From Nostoc piscinale CENA21 (lineage in GTDB: Bacteria; Cyanobacteriota; Cyanobacteriia; Cyanobacteriales; Nostocaceae): DNA of 64,000 nt. The translations under genes and the position numbers were made by a program. Each line of letters begins with the position of its first letter. Position 1 is the first letter of the stretch. The stretch covers positions 4,025,860-4,089,859 of the forward strand of contig NZ_CP012036.1 of NCBI RefSeq assembly GCF_001298445.1, written 5' to 3'. This document shows positions 18,119-27,953 of the stretch, one piece after another. The notes below the pieces were generated by a model that saw nothing but the letters and a program-made list of their open reading frames with translations, had not been told where the DNA came from and did not search any database.

Positions 18119-19414
18119 TTGATTGAGCGTTATACCTTGCCCGAAATGGGCAACCTGTGGACTGAATTTTATAAGTTCAAAACCTGGCTTCAGGTAGAGA
18201 TTGCAGCTTGCGAAGCCCAAGCTGAATTAGGTTATATTCCCTCTGGTGCAGTTGAGGAAATCAAAGCCAAGGCTAATTTTGAGCCGAAACGGATTCTAGA
18301 AATTGAAGCAGAAGTCCGTCATGATGTCATCGCTTTCTTGACAAATGTCAACGAATATGTTGGTGAAGCTGGACGTTATATTCACTTAGGTCTGACTAGT
18401 TCTGATGTACTAGATACAGCTTTAGCATTGCAATTAGTCGCTAGCTTGGATGTAATATCCCAAAGACTGGCAGATTTGATTGAGGTAATTCGCCAAAAGG
18501 CAAGGGAACACAAAAATACCGTGATGATTGGCCGATCGCATGGTATCCACGCCGAACCAATTACCTTTGGTTTTAAGTTAGCTGGCTGGTTAGCAGAAGT
18601 ATTGCGCCACCAAGAACGCCTCAAAATTCTGCGGGAAACCATTGCTGTGGGTAAGATTTCCGGTGCAGTAGGAACTTACGCCAACATTGAACCCCGTGTA
18701 GAAGCGATCGCCTGTGAAAAACTGGGACTCAAACCCGATACAGCTTCCACTCAAGTAATCTCCCGCGATCGCCACGCCGATTATGTCCAACAATTAGCAT
18801 TACTCGCTGCATCCATTGAACGTTTTGCCGTCGAAATTCGCAACCTGCAAAAAACAGACGTTTTGGAAGTCGAAGAATTTTTCGCCAAAGGACAGAAAGG
18901 TTCTAGTGCTATGCCGCATAAACGCAACCCCATCCGTTCCGAACGATTAACCGGGATGGCGCGTTTAGTCAGAAGTCATGCGGGTGCAACTTTAGAAAAC
19001 GTCGCTTTGTGGCATGAAAGGGATATTTCCCACAGTTCTGTAGAACGGGTAGTGTTACCAGACGCGTGTATTTTAACGCACTTTATGCTCATAGAAATCA
19101 CTGACTTAGTGAAAAATCTGCTGGTTTATCCAGAAAACATGGCGCGAAATCTTAATTGCTATGGCGGTGTAGTCTTCAGCCAAAGAGTACTACTCACCTT
19201 AGTAGACAAAGGTTTAAGCCGTGAAGAAGCTTATGCGATCGTGCAGCAAAGCGCCCACACTGCTTGGAATAAGCCAGACGGTAATTTTCACGATTTGATT
19301 AGCCAAGATTCGCGAGTCACCGCTAAACTCTCCCCCGCAGAAATAGAAAAGTGTTTTGATCCTCAGCACCATCTCCAGCATTTGGAAGAAATTTACCAGC
19401 GTTTGGATATTTAG
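18119..19414 (+). CDS. purB: Adenylosuccinate lyase
   Basis: The 431-residue enzyme of purine synthesis cleaves SAICAR to AICAR and adenylosuccinate to AMP, releasing fumarate. The fumarase/aspartase-superfamily signature GSSAMPHKRNPIRSE carries the catalytic Ser loop. IHLGLTSSDVLDTALALQ and GRSHGIHAEPITFGFKLAGW hold the catalytic and substrate-binding His residues. The start is a TTG at 18119 directly before IERYTLPEMGNLW, the invariant opening of cyanobacterial PurB; no better start exists. Full length and intact. Confidence 0.96.
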   Translation: MIERYTLPEMGNLWTEFYKFKTWLQVEIAACEAQAELGYIPSGAVEEIKAKANFEPKRILEIEAEVRHDVIAFLTNVNEYVGEAGRYIHLGLTSSDVLDTALALQLVASLDVISQRLADLIEVIRQKAREHKNTVMIGRSHGIHAEPITFGFKLAGWLAEVLRHQERLKILRETIAVGKISGAVGTYANIEPRVEAIACEKLGLKPDTASTQVISRDRHADYVQQLALLAASIERFAVEIRNLQKTDVLEVEEFFAKGQKGSSAMPHKRNPIRSERLTGMARLVRSHAGATLENVALWHERDISHSSVERVVLPDACILTHFMLIEITDLVKNLLVYPENMARNLNCYGGVVFSQRVLLTLVDKGLSREEAYAIVQQSAHTAWNKPDGNFHDLISQDSRVTAKLSPAEIEKCFDPQHHLQHLEEIYQRLDI

Positions 19415-19912
19415 TTTAGTTCAAGAAATACAGAGGGTGTAGAGGTGTAGCTTTGTAAAGCTATAAAAGCACCAAGCAAGATTTGAGTGAATTGGTGTTA
19501 GTCCGCGCAGGCGGACTTTGTTTTTATAGCCGAGCCAGTGCGTTGGGGAGACAGCGCCGTGGTGAAGCAGTCCGGTCTTGGGGGTTTCCCCCAGGAGGAA
19601 CTGCTGAAAGGGTTTCCCACGCCAGTCGCTACAACGGAGGGAACCTCCCTTCGGGTTCGCAGTTCCTTCAAGTCGGCAAAGCCGCCCAACGGACTGCTCA
19701 CCGCAACGCGCTGGCTCGACTTGAGGCGACTGTCGTCGGCTTTGCCGACTCCCTCACTGGCGTGCGAATTCCATTCGTCGGAGATAGTGCTACTACAGAG
19801 CAAAATTTAGTAATTTAAATCACAACAATTACTAAATTCTTCCTCTAGGTGCTGTAATTTTGAGCAACACTGGGTAGTATAAATAACAAATCCTTATCTA
19901 GCAATTGCCCTC
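19415..19912. repeat. GC-rich dispersed repeat island (core about 19495-19790)
   Basis: The core is clearly richer in G+C than the flanks and is packed with short inverted repeats, for example AGTCCGC/GCGGACT near 19499-19516 and copies of GGCAAAGCCG/CGGCTTTGCCG. Three overlapping open frames on both strands result from this composition and do not look like proteins. Such islands are common, multi-copy, non-coding repeats in Nostoc and Calothrix genomes; that point is from memory and not tested here. It lies between purB and the DUF4126 gene. Confidence 0.6.
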
Positions 19913-20461
19913 ATGGTTGAAATACTTGCCATGCTTTCTGCTTCTGCGGCAGCAGGATTAAGAATAGGCATACCTTTATTAATTATCGGACTGTTGCAGG
20001 GCAGCAACTTGTGGTCGCAGACTCCGATTTTATCTCACATTTCCCCCAAGATTTTGTTGTGCTTACTTACCAGTTGGTCATTACTGGAATTTTTTGGCAG
20101 CAAAAAATTGCTGGGACAAAGAGTAATACAGGTAGTTGAACTATTGTTATCTCCTTTAGTGGGGGCAATTATGGGTTTAGCTGTTGCTTCCGCTACAGAT
20201 ACACCAGACTGGTTGATTGCTTTAACGGGTGGATTATTAGCTTTAGTATTACAACTGGTGCAAATTGGTTGGTTTTATCGCTTACGTGGCTTACCTTTGT
20301 GGGCGGCTTTTCTGCAAGATACTCTCTGCATTGCCTTAGTTTTATTTGCCTTTGATGCGCCGTGGCAAGGAGGAATAATTGCTTTAGTACTGTTGTGGTT
20401 TGCTGTGCGTAGTGCTAAACAATGGTACGACTGGCGTTATCAAAAGAATAATATTTATTAG
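19913..20461 (+). CDS. DUF4126 family membrane protein
   Basis: The 182-residue hydrophobic protein has about five membrane segments and the DUF4126 pattern of Gly/Ala-rich helices, starting EILAMLSASAAAGLRIGIPL and continuing LLSPLVGAIMGLAVASATDT. The role is unknown. The ATG at 19913 fits the family start. It is followed by a strong hairpin at 20518-20550. Confidence 0.75.
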   Translation: MVEILAMLSASAAAGLRIGIPLLIIGLLQGSNLWSQTPILSHISPKILLCLLTSWSLLEFFGSKKLLGQRVIQVVELLLSPLVGAIMGLAVASATDTPDWLIALTGGLLALVLQLVQIGWFYRLRGLPLWAAFLQDTLCIALVLFAFDAPWQGGIIALVLLWFAVRSAKQWYDWRYQKNNIY

Positions 20462-20517
20462 TAGAGTAGACTTTAAACGTCAGAATTCCGAATAATATGA
20501 GTGCTATACCAAACTTC

Positions 20518-20550
20518 AGATACCCGATTTCTTTAAGAAGTCGGGTATCT
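20518..20550. terminator. Hairpin terminator, copy of a dispersed palindrome
   Basis: AGATACCCGA and TCGGGTATCT form a 10-bp stem with A/T-rich inner sequence, located between convergent genes (DUF4126 plus strand and the truncated DUF2808 gene). It belongs to the same palindrome family as 27572-27604 and 62703-62735. Confidence 0.65.
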
Positions 20551-20659
20551 TGTTATTGACGCATAATTTAGGATTGCTATATCTAGCTTAAAAGATAGGA
20601 AAAAGTAGAAAAATTATTGTGCAATGCTTCTACTTTTTAATTACCTTTTAACCCCAAAA

Positions 20660-21090
20660 TTAATATACCTGAACTTGGGCTAAACCATAGGGAACTTCTC
20701 GTGATAAACCGATGTATCCACCGGAAACATCATAGTAAACAAAGCTTCTGTTAGGAAAGGCATTGGCAAAATCTATATTCCTAAAAGCAATATTGAGATT
20801 AGTGCCAGGAGGAACTGGTTGAGAGAAATTAATTCTAATCATTCTCTCATCTTGTCTAGAAATGTTAGCCTCAACACGACGACCAGATTGATCAGTCACG
20901 TCAATATCATTGCTAACTTTTAGAGCATCTGAAGGTCTAACTATCAGGTAAGATAAGGGCTGCATACCTGTGTAAACAGTAATTGTGTGAGTACTATCGT
21001 AACCACTGGTACTGCTAATTCGCGGAGCAGTGCTATTGTAAGACATATCTTGTCTTTGAGCCTGAGCCGGAAGACAGGTAGCTGCGATCG
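20660..21090 (-). pseudogene. DUF2808 family protein, 5'-truncated
   Basis: From the only in-frame ATG (21046) the product has 128 residues with the cyanobacterial DUF2808 pattern (HTITVYTGMQPLSYLIVRPS, INFSQPVPPGTNLNIAFRNI). Family members are normally exported. The frame stays open upstream of the ATG and encodes AIAATCLPAQAQRQD, which looks like the end of a signal peptide with its AXA cleavage site. It then meets a TGA right behind the HIP1 site GCGATCGC (21084-21091). The N-terminal part of the signal sequence is therefore missing, and export is probably lost. Confidence 0.65.
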
Positions 21091-21428
21091 CTCAGGCTGC
21101 TCAACGTGTAAATGAACTAGACTCGCAGTTGATGGCAGTACAGCAGCAAATTAACCGCTTTGAAGGGAATGCAGATCGCGCGGCGGCTTTTGATGTGGAT
21201 TTGAAAAATGATGCTCAACGCAAGGCACGACGGTTTGAAGTGCTGCTGTTGAATCACGAATATCAAAAGGCGGTGGATACGCAAATTCAACTAACTGTAG
21301 AAAAAGCTAATGCGATGGCGCATTTAGAATATCTGCGTAACCAGTTTAGTGTAGCGAAGTTAGAGGCAAGATTAGCGATCGCGCAACAACTGACTGATTA
21401 TGAATCACGGGAATTAGTTGGTTTGTAG
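21084..21428 (+). pseudogene. 5'-truncated helical protein fragment
   Basis: The frame can be read back from the ATG at 21129 through AIAQAAQRVNELDSQL to the HIP1 site, where it is cut by an upstream TGA. It continues as a heptad-like helical protein (AVQQQINRFEGNADRAAAFD, VEKANAMAHLEYLRNQFSVA) to the stop at 21428. I do not recognise the family. The upstream part reads as coding, so the gene appears to have lost its 5' end at the junction shared with the DUF2808 remnant. The short form starting at 21129 could still be translated. Confidence 0.5.
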
Positions 21429-21480
21429 TTTATAAGTAGAGACTTTGCAGTGCAAAGTCTCTACTCAAAGCAAGTAAAAT

Positions 21481-22062
21481 CTAAGCAGCTTGATTAGATT
21501 CAGGTAAGCTAGAACGCGCATTTAACGACAGCATGACGCGAGAAATACCAGTAACCACAATGCTAGAGCCTAATAATGTGCCTAGTAGCCAAGGTGCATT
21601 GCTGGGAAACTGGAACCAAATAAGTGCGCCTAAAAATAGGGTAACAATACCATTACCTAATACCCATGTCCAGTTTTGTTGGGGACGTAAACGAAATGCC
21701 AAAATTAACTCGAATGTACCTTCTGTGAGCAAAAAGCTACCGATTAACAAAGTAAGTGTGAGAATCCCAGTTCGAGGATAAACTAACAGCATCACACCTG
21801 TAGCAATATAAAGTCCGCTTAAGAGAATTTTTAATAGAAAACCTCCTTCGCGGCGGGTATGAGTAGCATAAACGAGCTTGGCAAATCCCGCAGACATCAG
21901 AATTAGCGCCACCCAAGTCTCAGCAAATATGGTTGTAAACACAGGTAAGGCGATCGCTAGAATCCCTAAAATAATCAAAAGAGCGCCAATTACAATTGAA
22001 GTATTAACTTGCTTGTTAATATCGCTGGACTCGTTGCTATTAGTAGTAATATCGTTTGTCAT
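21481..22062 (-). CDS. HdeD family (DUF308) membrane protein
   Basis: The 193-residue protein has six predicted membrane segments arranged as in HdeD: SIVIGALLIILGILAIALPV, TWVALILMSAGFAKLVYA, LLSGLYIATGVMLLVYP, LTLLIGSFLLTEGTFELILA, NGIVTLFLGALIWFQFP and LGSSIVVTGISRVMLSL. HdeD in E. coli is linked to acid resistance; the cyanobacterial role is untested. The N-terminal 15 residues or so are Asn/Ser/Thr-rich and polar. Single gene, minus strand. Confidence 0.88.
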   Translation of the reverse strand: MTNDITTNSNESSDINKQVNTSIVIGALLIILGILAIALPVFTTIFAETWVALILMSAGFAKLVYATHTRREGGFLLKILLSGLYIATGVMLLVYPRTGILTLTLLIGSFLLTEGTFELILAFRLRPQQNWTWVLGNGIVTLFLGALIWFQFPSNAPWLLGTLLGSSIVVTGISRVMLSLNARSSLPESNQAA

Positions 22063-22159
22063 ACAAAATTTTTCCTTAATCTTCAGCGAACTCTAAGATT
22101 AGGTTAAAAATTTTTTCTCAGGCTAGACAGAGCCTTAAGATAGACACATTGGTAGTAAA

Positions 22160-23347
22160 TTAATCCTGATCATCCTCAAAATTTACTACCTTAGTATTAC
22201 TCAGTCCTATTTTCACTAAACTCAATAATTGGGAAATTTGCTGATTAATAGTTGCAATATCAAAACGCTGACTGGCAATATTTCTGGCATAATCAGCGAT
22301 CGCTGTAGTGATTTCTATTTCTTGAACACAGGTGTTAATTACTTTGGCTAGTTTTTGGGAGTCGCCGGGTGTGGTTAAAAAACCATTGACACCATGTTCG
22401 ACTAATTCAATCGCGCCGCCGGCTTTGGTTGCGACTACAGGTGTACCGCACAACATTGCCTCAACAATAACTCTACCAAAGGGTTCTGGCGCAGTGGAAG
22501 TATGAGCCACTAAATTGCAAGCGGACATTAACTGTGGAATGTCAGCACGAAATCCTAAAAATTGGATGCGATTTTCTAACCCTAGTTTGGCAACTTGTTG
22601 GTGTAATTCTTCTACATAATCTTGTTCACCAAATAAAGCATCCCCAACTAAAAGTGCTGTGACTTGTGGCGGGGATTGTGATAATGCTTCAATTAAAATA
22701 TGTTGTCCTTTCCAGGGTGCAAGACGGCTGAAATGTCCAACGACAAATTTGCCTTCTAAGTCTAAATCTTGCCGGATTTTTTGAATTTCAACATCAGAAA
22801 TCTGATATTTTTGACTATCAAAACCGTTATAAACAATGGCTGTGATTTCCGGCTTACCTCCAGCTTGTACAAATGCTGTTTGACTTGCCTGGGAATTAGC
22901 AATGACTAATGATGCAAAAGTATTAGCTAAGGTAACAGCAACTCGCAAGTTAATTGAGCTAAAGTGTTCTAATGAAAGAATATCGTGTAAATGATAAACT
23001 AAGGGACGACGAGATAAAAAACTTGCTATTGCGCCAATAACTAGTGCTTTTTGGGTATTGGCATAAATTACATCATATTTTTTCGCTAATTTTACAACTT
23101 TAATTATTAAAGGTACTAGTTGTTTAATACTGGCTAGTGCTTGCAATAAATTGCTTTGTTTTTGGACTTGAATTGGTTTTGTTGTTAATACTTCAACTGG
23201 GATTTGATGCTGCTGGAGTAAGGTTTTAAAATCACCATCGGCAAACAAACCAACTAAAGCGCGATCGCGGTATGGTTTAGCAATATCAATTAAACAAAGT
23301 TCTGCACCGCCAGGTTTACCACTTTGGTCTAAAAATAGAATTTTCAT
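22160..23347 (-). CDS. Glycosyltransferase family 4 protein
   Basis: The 395-residue protein has the GT-B fold of retaining GT4 enzymes. The N-terminal acceptor half starts MKILFLDQSGKPGGAELCLI. The C-terminal nucleotide-sugar half has VGHFSRLAPWKGQHILIEAL, and EPFGRVIVEAMLCGTPVVAT supplies the E-x7-E motif that binds the sugar donor. It has no membrane segments, so it probably acts at the cytoplasmic face. It sits 29 bases downstream of a second GT4 gene in the same direction, an evident operon. Donor and acceptor are unknown. Confidence 0.9.
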   Translation of the reverse strand: MKILFLDQSGKPGGAELCLIDIAKPYRDRALVGLFADGDFKTLLQQHQIPVEVLTTKPIQVQKQSNLLQALASIKQLVPLIIKVVKLAKKYDVIYANTQKALVIGAIASFLSRRPLVYHLHDILSLEHFSSINLRVAVTLANTFASLVIANSQASQTAFVQAGGKPEITAIVYNGFDSQKYQISDVEIQKIRQDLDLEGKFVVGHFSRLAPWKGQHILIEALSQSPPQVTALLVGDALFGEQDYVEELHQQVAKLGLENRIQFLGFRADIPQLMSACNLVAHTSTAPEPFGRVIVEAMLCGTPVVATKAGGAIELVEHGVNGFLTTPGDSQKLAKVINTCVQEIEITTAIADYARNIASQRFDIATINQQISQLLSLVKIGLSNTKVVNFEDDQD

Positions 23348-23376
23348 AAAATATTAAATATTTTTAAATTTAGATT

Positions 23377-24546
23377 TTAAGCTAAGATAATATCACGAAC
23401 TTTTTGCGCGATTAAAGACCAGTCATAATTAGTTACAGCATAATCACGGCAAGTTTGACGGGAAGGAAGTTGAATTTCTCCTAAGAGGATATTTTTTAAC
23501 TTTTCAGCTATGTCATAAACTTCTATAGAACTGGTAATTAAATCGGGTGAAAATTGCCTTAAAATTTCTGGCATTCCCCCAACAGGTGTACATAAAACAG
23601 GTGTACCACAAGCTAAAGATTCAACTACCGCTAAACCAAAGCCTTCAAAAGATTGGCTAGGCATAACTGTTAAATCAGCAGCTTGGTAAGCTATAGGTAA
23701 TTGCTCATCTGGGAGAAAACCTAAAAATTTAACTGTGTTTTCTAGTCCTAATTCTTTGGCTTGCTGTTGTAGTGCATCTTGCATATAACCACGACCAGCA
23801 ATTGCTAACCAAACATCAGGAATTTTAGGTTTAATTATAGCTAAAGCTTGTAACAATTTATCAATACCCATGCGATAAACCAAGCGGCGGGATGTAAATA
23901 ATATCGGTCGATCATCTGGCCAGCCTAATTGCTGTCTTGCCTCTTGTGGTGATAAGTTTGGCTGAAAGCGATGAATATTTACACCACCAGGAATAATGTG
24001 AATTTTTTCCCAAGGGACTTGATATTGTTGATGTAAAATATTGCCGAATGCTTTACTCAGAACAATAAAGCGATCGCAGCGATTATAAGTGCTTTTTTCA
24101 ATTAATAAACGCTTGATAATAATACTAAATTTATTAGTAGCTACTTCTTGCTCACTTTCTGATGCCCAAGGGCCATGAAAGTTAAAAGTAATAGGTACAT
24201 TTTGCGGTAAAATATCTATAATCGGAAAGCTATATAATGCAAAATGCAAATTAATTGCATCTGGTTTTCCGATTCTACTTTTTTTAAAGTTATTGCGAAT
24301 AGACCAAAGTCTTTGCCAAATTGGCTGTTCAGGAGAAGCTAAGTTAGTTAATTTTATTGGTGAATTTATATCAATTTCTGGTAAACCAACTCCACATAAT
24401 TCTATTTGGTCTTGACGGTTGGCTAATTGATGCGTTAGTTCATAAATATATCTTTCTAATCCTCCTGGTGTTTTAGGAAACCAACCCAAGCCAAGTGTCA
24501 GTATAGATGCAGACTTAGTATTAAAATTTTCGTTTTTACATCCCAC
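23377..24546 (-). CDS. Glycosyltransferase family 4 protein
   Basis: The 389-residue GT4 enzyme has GLGWFPKTPGGLERYIYELT at its N-terminus, the acceptor-binding Gly-rich loop. Later come RRLVYRMGIDKLLQALAIIK and the E-x7-E motif in EGFGLAVVESLACGTPVLCT. It lies upstream of and close to the next GT4 gene (22160-23347), so the two probably add successive sugars to one glycan. A seven-T run inside the gene (24279-24285) is intact. Start chosen at the first ATG (MGCKNENFNTK); later starts would cut into the fold. Confidence 0.9.
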   Translation of the reverse strand: MGCKNENFNTKSASILTLGLGWFPKTPGGLERYIYELTHQLANRQDQIELCGVGLPEIDINSPIKLTNLASPEQPIWQRLWSIRNNFKKSRIGKPDAINLHFALYSFPIIDILPQNVPITFNFHGPWASESEQEVATNKFSIIIKRLLIEKSTYNRCDRFIVLSKAFGNILHQQYQVPWEKIHIIPGGVNIHRFQPNLSPQEARQQLGWPDDRPILFTSRRLVYRMGIDKLLQALAIIKPKIPDVWLAIAGRGYMQDALQQQAKELGLENTVKFLGFLPDEQLPIAYQAADLTVMPSQSFEGFGLAVVESLACGTPVLCTPVGGMPEILRQFSPDLITSSIEVYDIAEKLKNILLGEIQLPSRQTCRDYAVTNYDWSLIAQKVRDIILA

Positions 24547-25330
24547 TTTTAAATCTCCTATGATTGTTCGAGTGTGTGTTTTATTACCATCACTCTCAAG
24601 TTATTTCTTTTTTAATTTTGCAGTAGATTAATCAGACTAATATTTATATCCTGTAATTTTTACCAAAATCAGCATTCTTTAGGTCTGACTAGATGCAGAT
24701 TTTGATTTTATATATCTAACTACTAAAATTTCAAAAGCCAATCATCAAAGACAAGTGTTTTTGCAGAGGACAATAATTTATAAACTATTTAGATTCTGGT
24801 GTCAAGCAGAAAATTTGTGATTTAAATTACAGGATTTCTGCTGCTAAATAATCTTTAAGTCATCAAAGATATTTATTTTAGGTGAAATTATTGATTCTCT
24901 GTATTCAGTTTTACTGTTTTTAGCTATTGTTCAGTAAGTTTTGCTACAAATATGAAGATAATTTTATGAATTCTTCTTGGCTACTTGAAAAATCTATGTG
25001 TTTTTCATGAATTTTAGATAAATATCAATTTTCAAATACCCAGTGTTTGTTATCTATGTAATATGTCCTGAAAAAATTAAGCTTAAATACTAGTCTTAAT
25101 TTTTGAAAGCTTTCACAGGCAGACTCATATCAGGTGAAAAAATCCATAACATCCTACCATCGACAGTAATAAACCAGGGTTTTTTAGCATTATCTATTGA
25201 TACTTATTTGGGTTGATTGTATCAGTCAGCACAAAAATATCTGCACGCTATTGATAGCTAATTTGTCGCTAAAACTATTTGAATGGCGAAATTTTTGATA
25301 TCTAATTTTCACGTAAATATTAAGTAGATT
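24547..25330. other. 784-bp AT-rich intergenic region
   Basis: This separates the divergent GT4 pair (minus) and the beta-propeller gene (plus). It is very AT-rich, has no credible open frame and no obvious repeat. It must contain the promoters for both directions, but no single element is clear enough to mark. Confidence 0.5.
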
Positions 25331-27544
25331 ATGCCAAAAAATACACATCAAAAGTTGATGAAAGTCCATCAACAACTGCATAAATATATTCAGAAAATAT
25401 TCAAATTAGGCAATAATCGACAGTTAAAACCTATTTATTTTATGCTGATGGGAATAGCTGTGATATTGCTGGCTTTTTCCCTTGATATAACCACTGAAAC
25501 CAGTGTTACAGGTGTAGCAGCTAGTACCTATAACACCTCTTGGATAGGTAATAGCTTTGGCGGTGGTAATAAGTGGGTACAAAATAATATTGAAGCGATG
25601 TATGTCGCACCTAATGGCACAGTTTATACTAACAGTCATTGGGATGAAGCTGGTAGAGAAGCAGGTATATATAAAGATGGCAATGTAATTGGCATTGTGG
25701 AAGACACTCACGGCTGGAGTCGCACTGGTGGTAAAGCAGTTACAGCCAATAGTAAATATATTTATATTGCCTTAGCGCAAGGTTCAGTCGGCAAAACAGA
25801 TCAAGATTATCCCCCAGATAAGACGACTTGGTACACTGTCAGACGCTATAACTTAGAGGGAAAACCAGCACCTTTTAATGGGGGAAGGGGTTGGGATAAA
25901 AGTATGTTAATTATCAGTAATCAAAGTGAAGTTACTGGATTAGCAACTGCGGGAAATGAGTTATATGTAAGTGATTCAGCAACGAATAAAATTCGCGTAT
26001 ACAATAGCGAAACTATGCAGGAACTACGTAGTTTTAGTGTAGTGCGTCCTGGTGCGATCGCTATTGATAAACAAGCAAATCTTTGGGTAATTCACAACCA
26101 AAACAAAATTTCCCACTACTCACCCACAGGTAAGCAATTAGCCTCACAAATTACCAATATCACTAAACCAACTGCGATCGCCATTGATCATCAAGGTAGA
26201 CTTTTAGTTGCAGACAACAGTCAACGTCAGCAAGTATTAATTTACAACATCAAAAATCAGCCTGTGCAGGTTGGTACTTTTGGGATGAAAGGCGGAGTTT
26301 ATGCGGGTACGCCAGGAGAAGTACAACCATTAAAACTATACGGAATTAGCGGAGTCGGTACCGATAGTTCTGGGAATATCTATGTTAATAGCAATGGATT
26401 TAACAACTCAGGTACAGATTTACGCAAGTTTTCCTCATCGGGAAAACCAATATGGCATTTACACGGATTATTATTTGTGGATAACGCCGACGCAGATCCT
26501 AAAACCGATGCTTTAGAAGTGTTCACAAAACAAGAACACTTTTTGATGGACTACAACCAACCAGCAGGTAAGCAATGGACTTACAAAGCTTACACCTTAA
26601 ATCCCTTTAAATATCCCCAAGATCCCCGCTTGCACACTTCCCCAGATGCTACCTTTGTTCGCCGCATTCAAGGTAAGCGGTTTTTATTCCTGACAAATAT
26701 GTATGCCAGCTTTATGCAAATTTACCGCTTTGACTCTGCGAAGGATGGTAATATTGCGATTCCCGCTGGGATGTTTGCAGGGACAAATGGCGGTGGAGAA
26801 AAATCAGTTAGCGGAAATTGGCCGCCTTATCAACCAAATAAAGGAGAATGGATTTGGCGCGATCGCAACGGTAACGGTAAATTTGATCAAGGTGAATATG
26901 ATCAAAGTGAAGACTATCCCTACTTAGGTGGTTGGTGGGTTGATCGTAAAGGTGATATTTGGAAAACTTTACGCACTCAAGATGGAATTGGGATTCGCCA
27001 TTATCCCCTGCAAGGACTTGATAAGTATGGTAATCCCATCTATAGCTATAGTTCTATGGAGAAGCAGAAAACTCCTAGCATGATTACCGATGTCCGCCGC
27101 ATCGAATACTTTCCCGAAACAGATACGATGTATTTATCAGGCTTTACGGTTGATCATCCTGCGATTGGTGATGATAGCGGAGTCGTAGGTTCCGAAATTC
27201 TCCGCTTTGATAACTGGCGTAAAGGTAATAATCCCACACTCCGTTGGCGCGTTGTCGTTCCTCACGACACCACAGGTAAGCGCGAAGTAGCCACCGCCGC
27301 TATGAGTGTAGCTGGCGACTATGTATTTGCCGTGAAAATGAAAACCGCAGAAGTTTATGTTTACAATGCCAAAACAGGCGCTACTGTCAAAACATTAAAA
27401 CCAGGAACAGAAGTTGCAGGTGAAAGTGGTTGGATTGATATACCCCAAGGTATCCGCGCTTTGCGACGTTCTAATGGTGAATATGTAGTGTTTGTAGAAG
27501 AAAATTGGAAAGGGAAAGTAATTATGTATCGCTTTAAAAGTTAG
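25331..27544 (+). CDS. Membrane-anchored or exported beta-propeller (NHL-like) protein
   Basis: The 737-residue protein has a basic N-terminus and one membrane segment (YFMLMGIAVILLAFSLDI, about residues 37-54), an anchor or uncleaved signal, followed by an extracytoplasmic domain. That domain is made of repeated strands of NHL/SMP-30-like type: VTGLATAGNELYVSDSATNK, PGAIAIDKQANLWVIHN, PTAIAIDHQGRLLVADNSQR, GVGTDSSGNIYVNSNG. A loop DRNGNGKFDQGEYDQSEDYP resembles a calcium-binding EF-hand or dockerin loop. It is flanked by glycosyltransferase and deacetylase genes, so a role in surface glycan processing or binding is an inference. A hairpin follows at 27572-27604. Confidence 0.75.
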   Translation: MPKNTHQKLMKVHQQLHKYIQKIFKLGNNRQLKPIYFMLMGIAVILLAFSLDITTETSVTGVAASTYNTSWIGNSFGGGNKWVQNNIEAMYVAPNGTVYTNSHWDEAGREAGIYKDGNVIGIVEDTHGWSRTGGKAVTANSKYIYIALAQGSVGKTDQDYPPDKTTWYTVRRYNLEGKPAPFNGGRGWDKSMLIISNQSEVTGLATAGNELYVSDSATNKIRVYNSETMQELRSFSVVRPGAIAIDKQANLWVIHNQNKISHYSPTGKQLASQITNITKPTAIAIDHQGRLLVADNSQRQQVLIYNIKNQPVQVGTFGMKGGVYAGTPGEVQPLKLYGISGVGTDSSGNIYVNSNGFNNSGTDLRKFSSSGKPIWHLHGLLFVDNADADPKTDALEVFTKQEHFLMDYNQPAGKQWTYKAYTLNPFKYPQDPRLHTSPDATFVRRIQGKRFLFLTNMYASFMQIYRFDSAKDGNIAIPAGMFAGTNGGGEKSVSGNWPPYQPNKGEWIWRDRNGNGKFDQGEYDQSEDYPYLGGWWVDRKGDIWKTLRTQDGIGIRHYPLQGLDKYGNPIYSYSSMEKQKTPSMITDVRRIEYFPETDTMYLSGFTVDHPAIGDDSGVVGSEILRFDNWRKGNNPTLRWRVVVPHDTTGKREVATAAMSVAGDYVFAVKMKTAEVYVYNAKTGATVKTLKPGTEVAGESGWIDIPQGIRALRRSNGEYVVFVEENWKGKVIMYRFKS

Positions 27545-27953
27545 TTGATTTGGTAAAAATTAGTTCGTTTTAGATCCCCGACTTCTTAAAGAAGTTGGGG
27601 ATCTATTTATGCAAATTAATTTATATAAAATGTAGTATTTTGCTACTAAAAATCAATATTTATTAATAATAGAAATTGCTTCACATTGAATGCTATTTTT
27701 TCATCAAATAAACAAATAAATTACCTTCCCTCTCTATCAGAAGTGAATTATCATACTAAATACATTTTACTAGAAGCACCGCATAAAGTTTATGTACAAT
27801 CGCCAAAAACAAGCTGAAAAAGTAGAAATAAAAAGTATAAAGAATATAGCTCTAATTTAATTTGCTAATCATCATAGATTATCTATATACCCAGATTATT
27901 TACCCAAATATATATGCAGATAAAAAAAATATTTACAAAATTTACAAAAACTA
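27545..27953. other. 409-bp intergenic region
   Basis: It contains the palindromic hairpin at 27572-27604 and otherwise AT-rich sequence before the PIG-L gene. No gene-like frame is visible. Confidence 0.5.
27572..27604. terminator. Hairpin terminator, copy of a dispersed palindrome
   Basis: AGATCCCCGACTTCTT and its near-perfect inverse AAGAAGTTGGGGATCT form a stem of about 15 bp with one G-T wobble, just past the beta-propeller stop. Almost the same sequence is found at 62703-62735 and a variant at 20518-20550. Confidence 0.7.

Noticed and set aside
19483..19818. Three overlapping open frames on both strands after purB
   Set aside because: They lie in the GC-rich repeat island, overlap each other out of phase and have repeat-derived, low-likelihood protein sequence.
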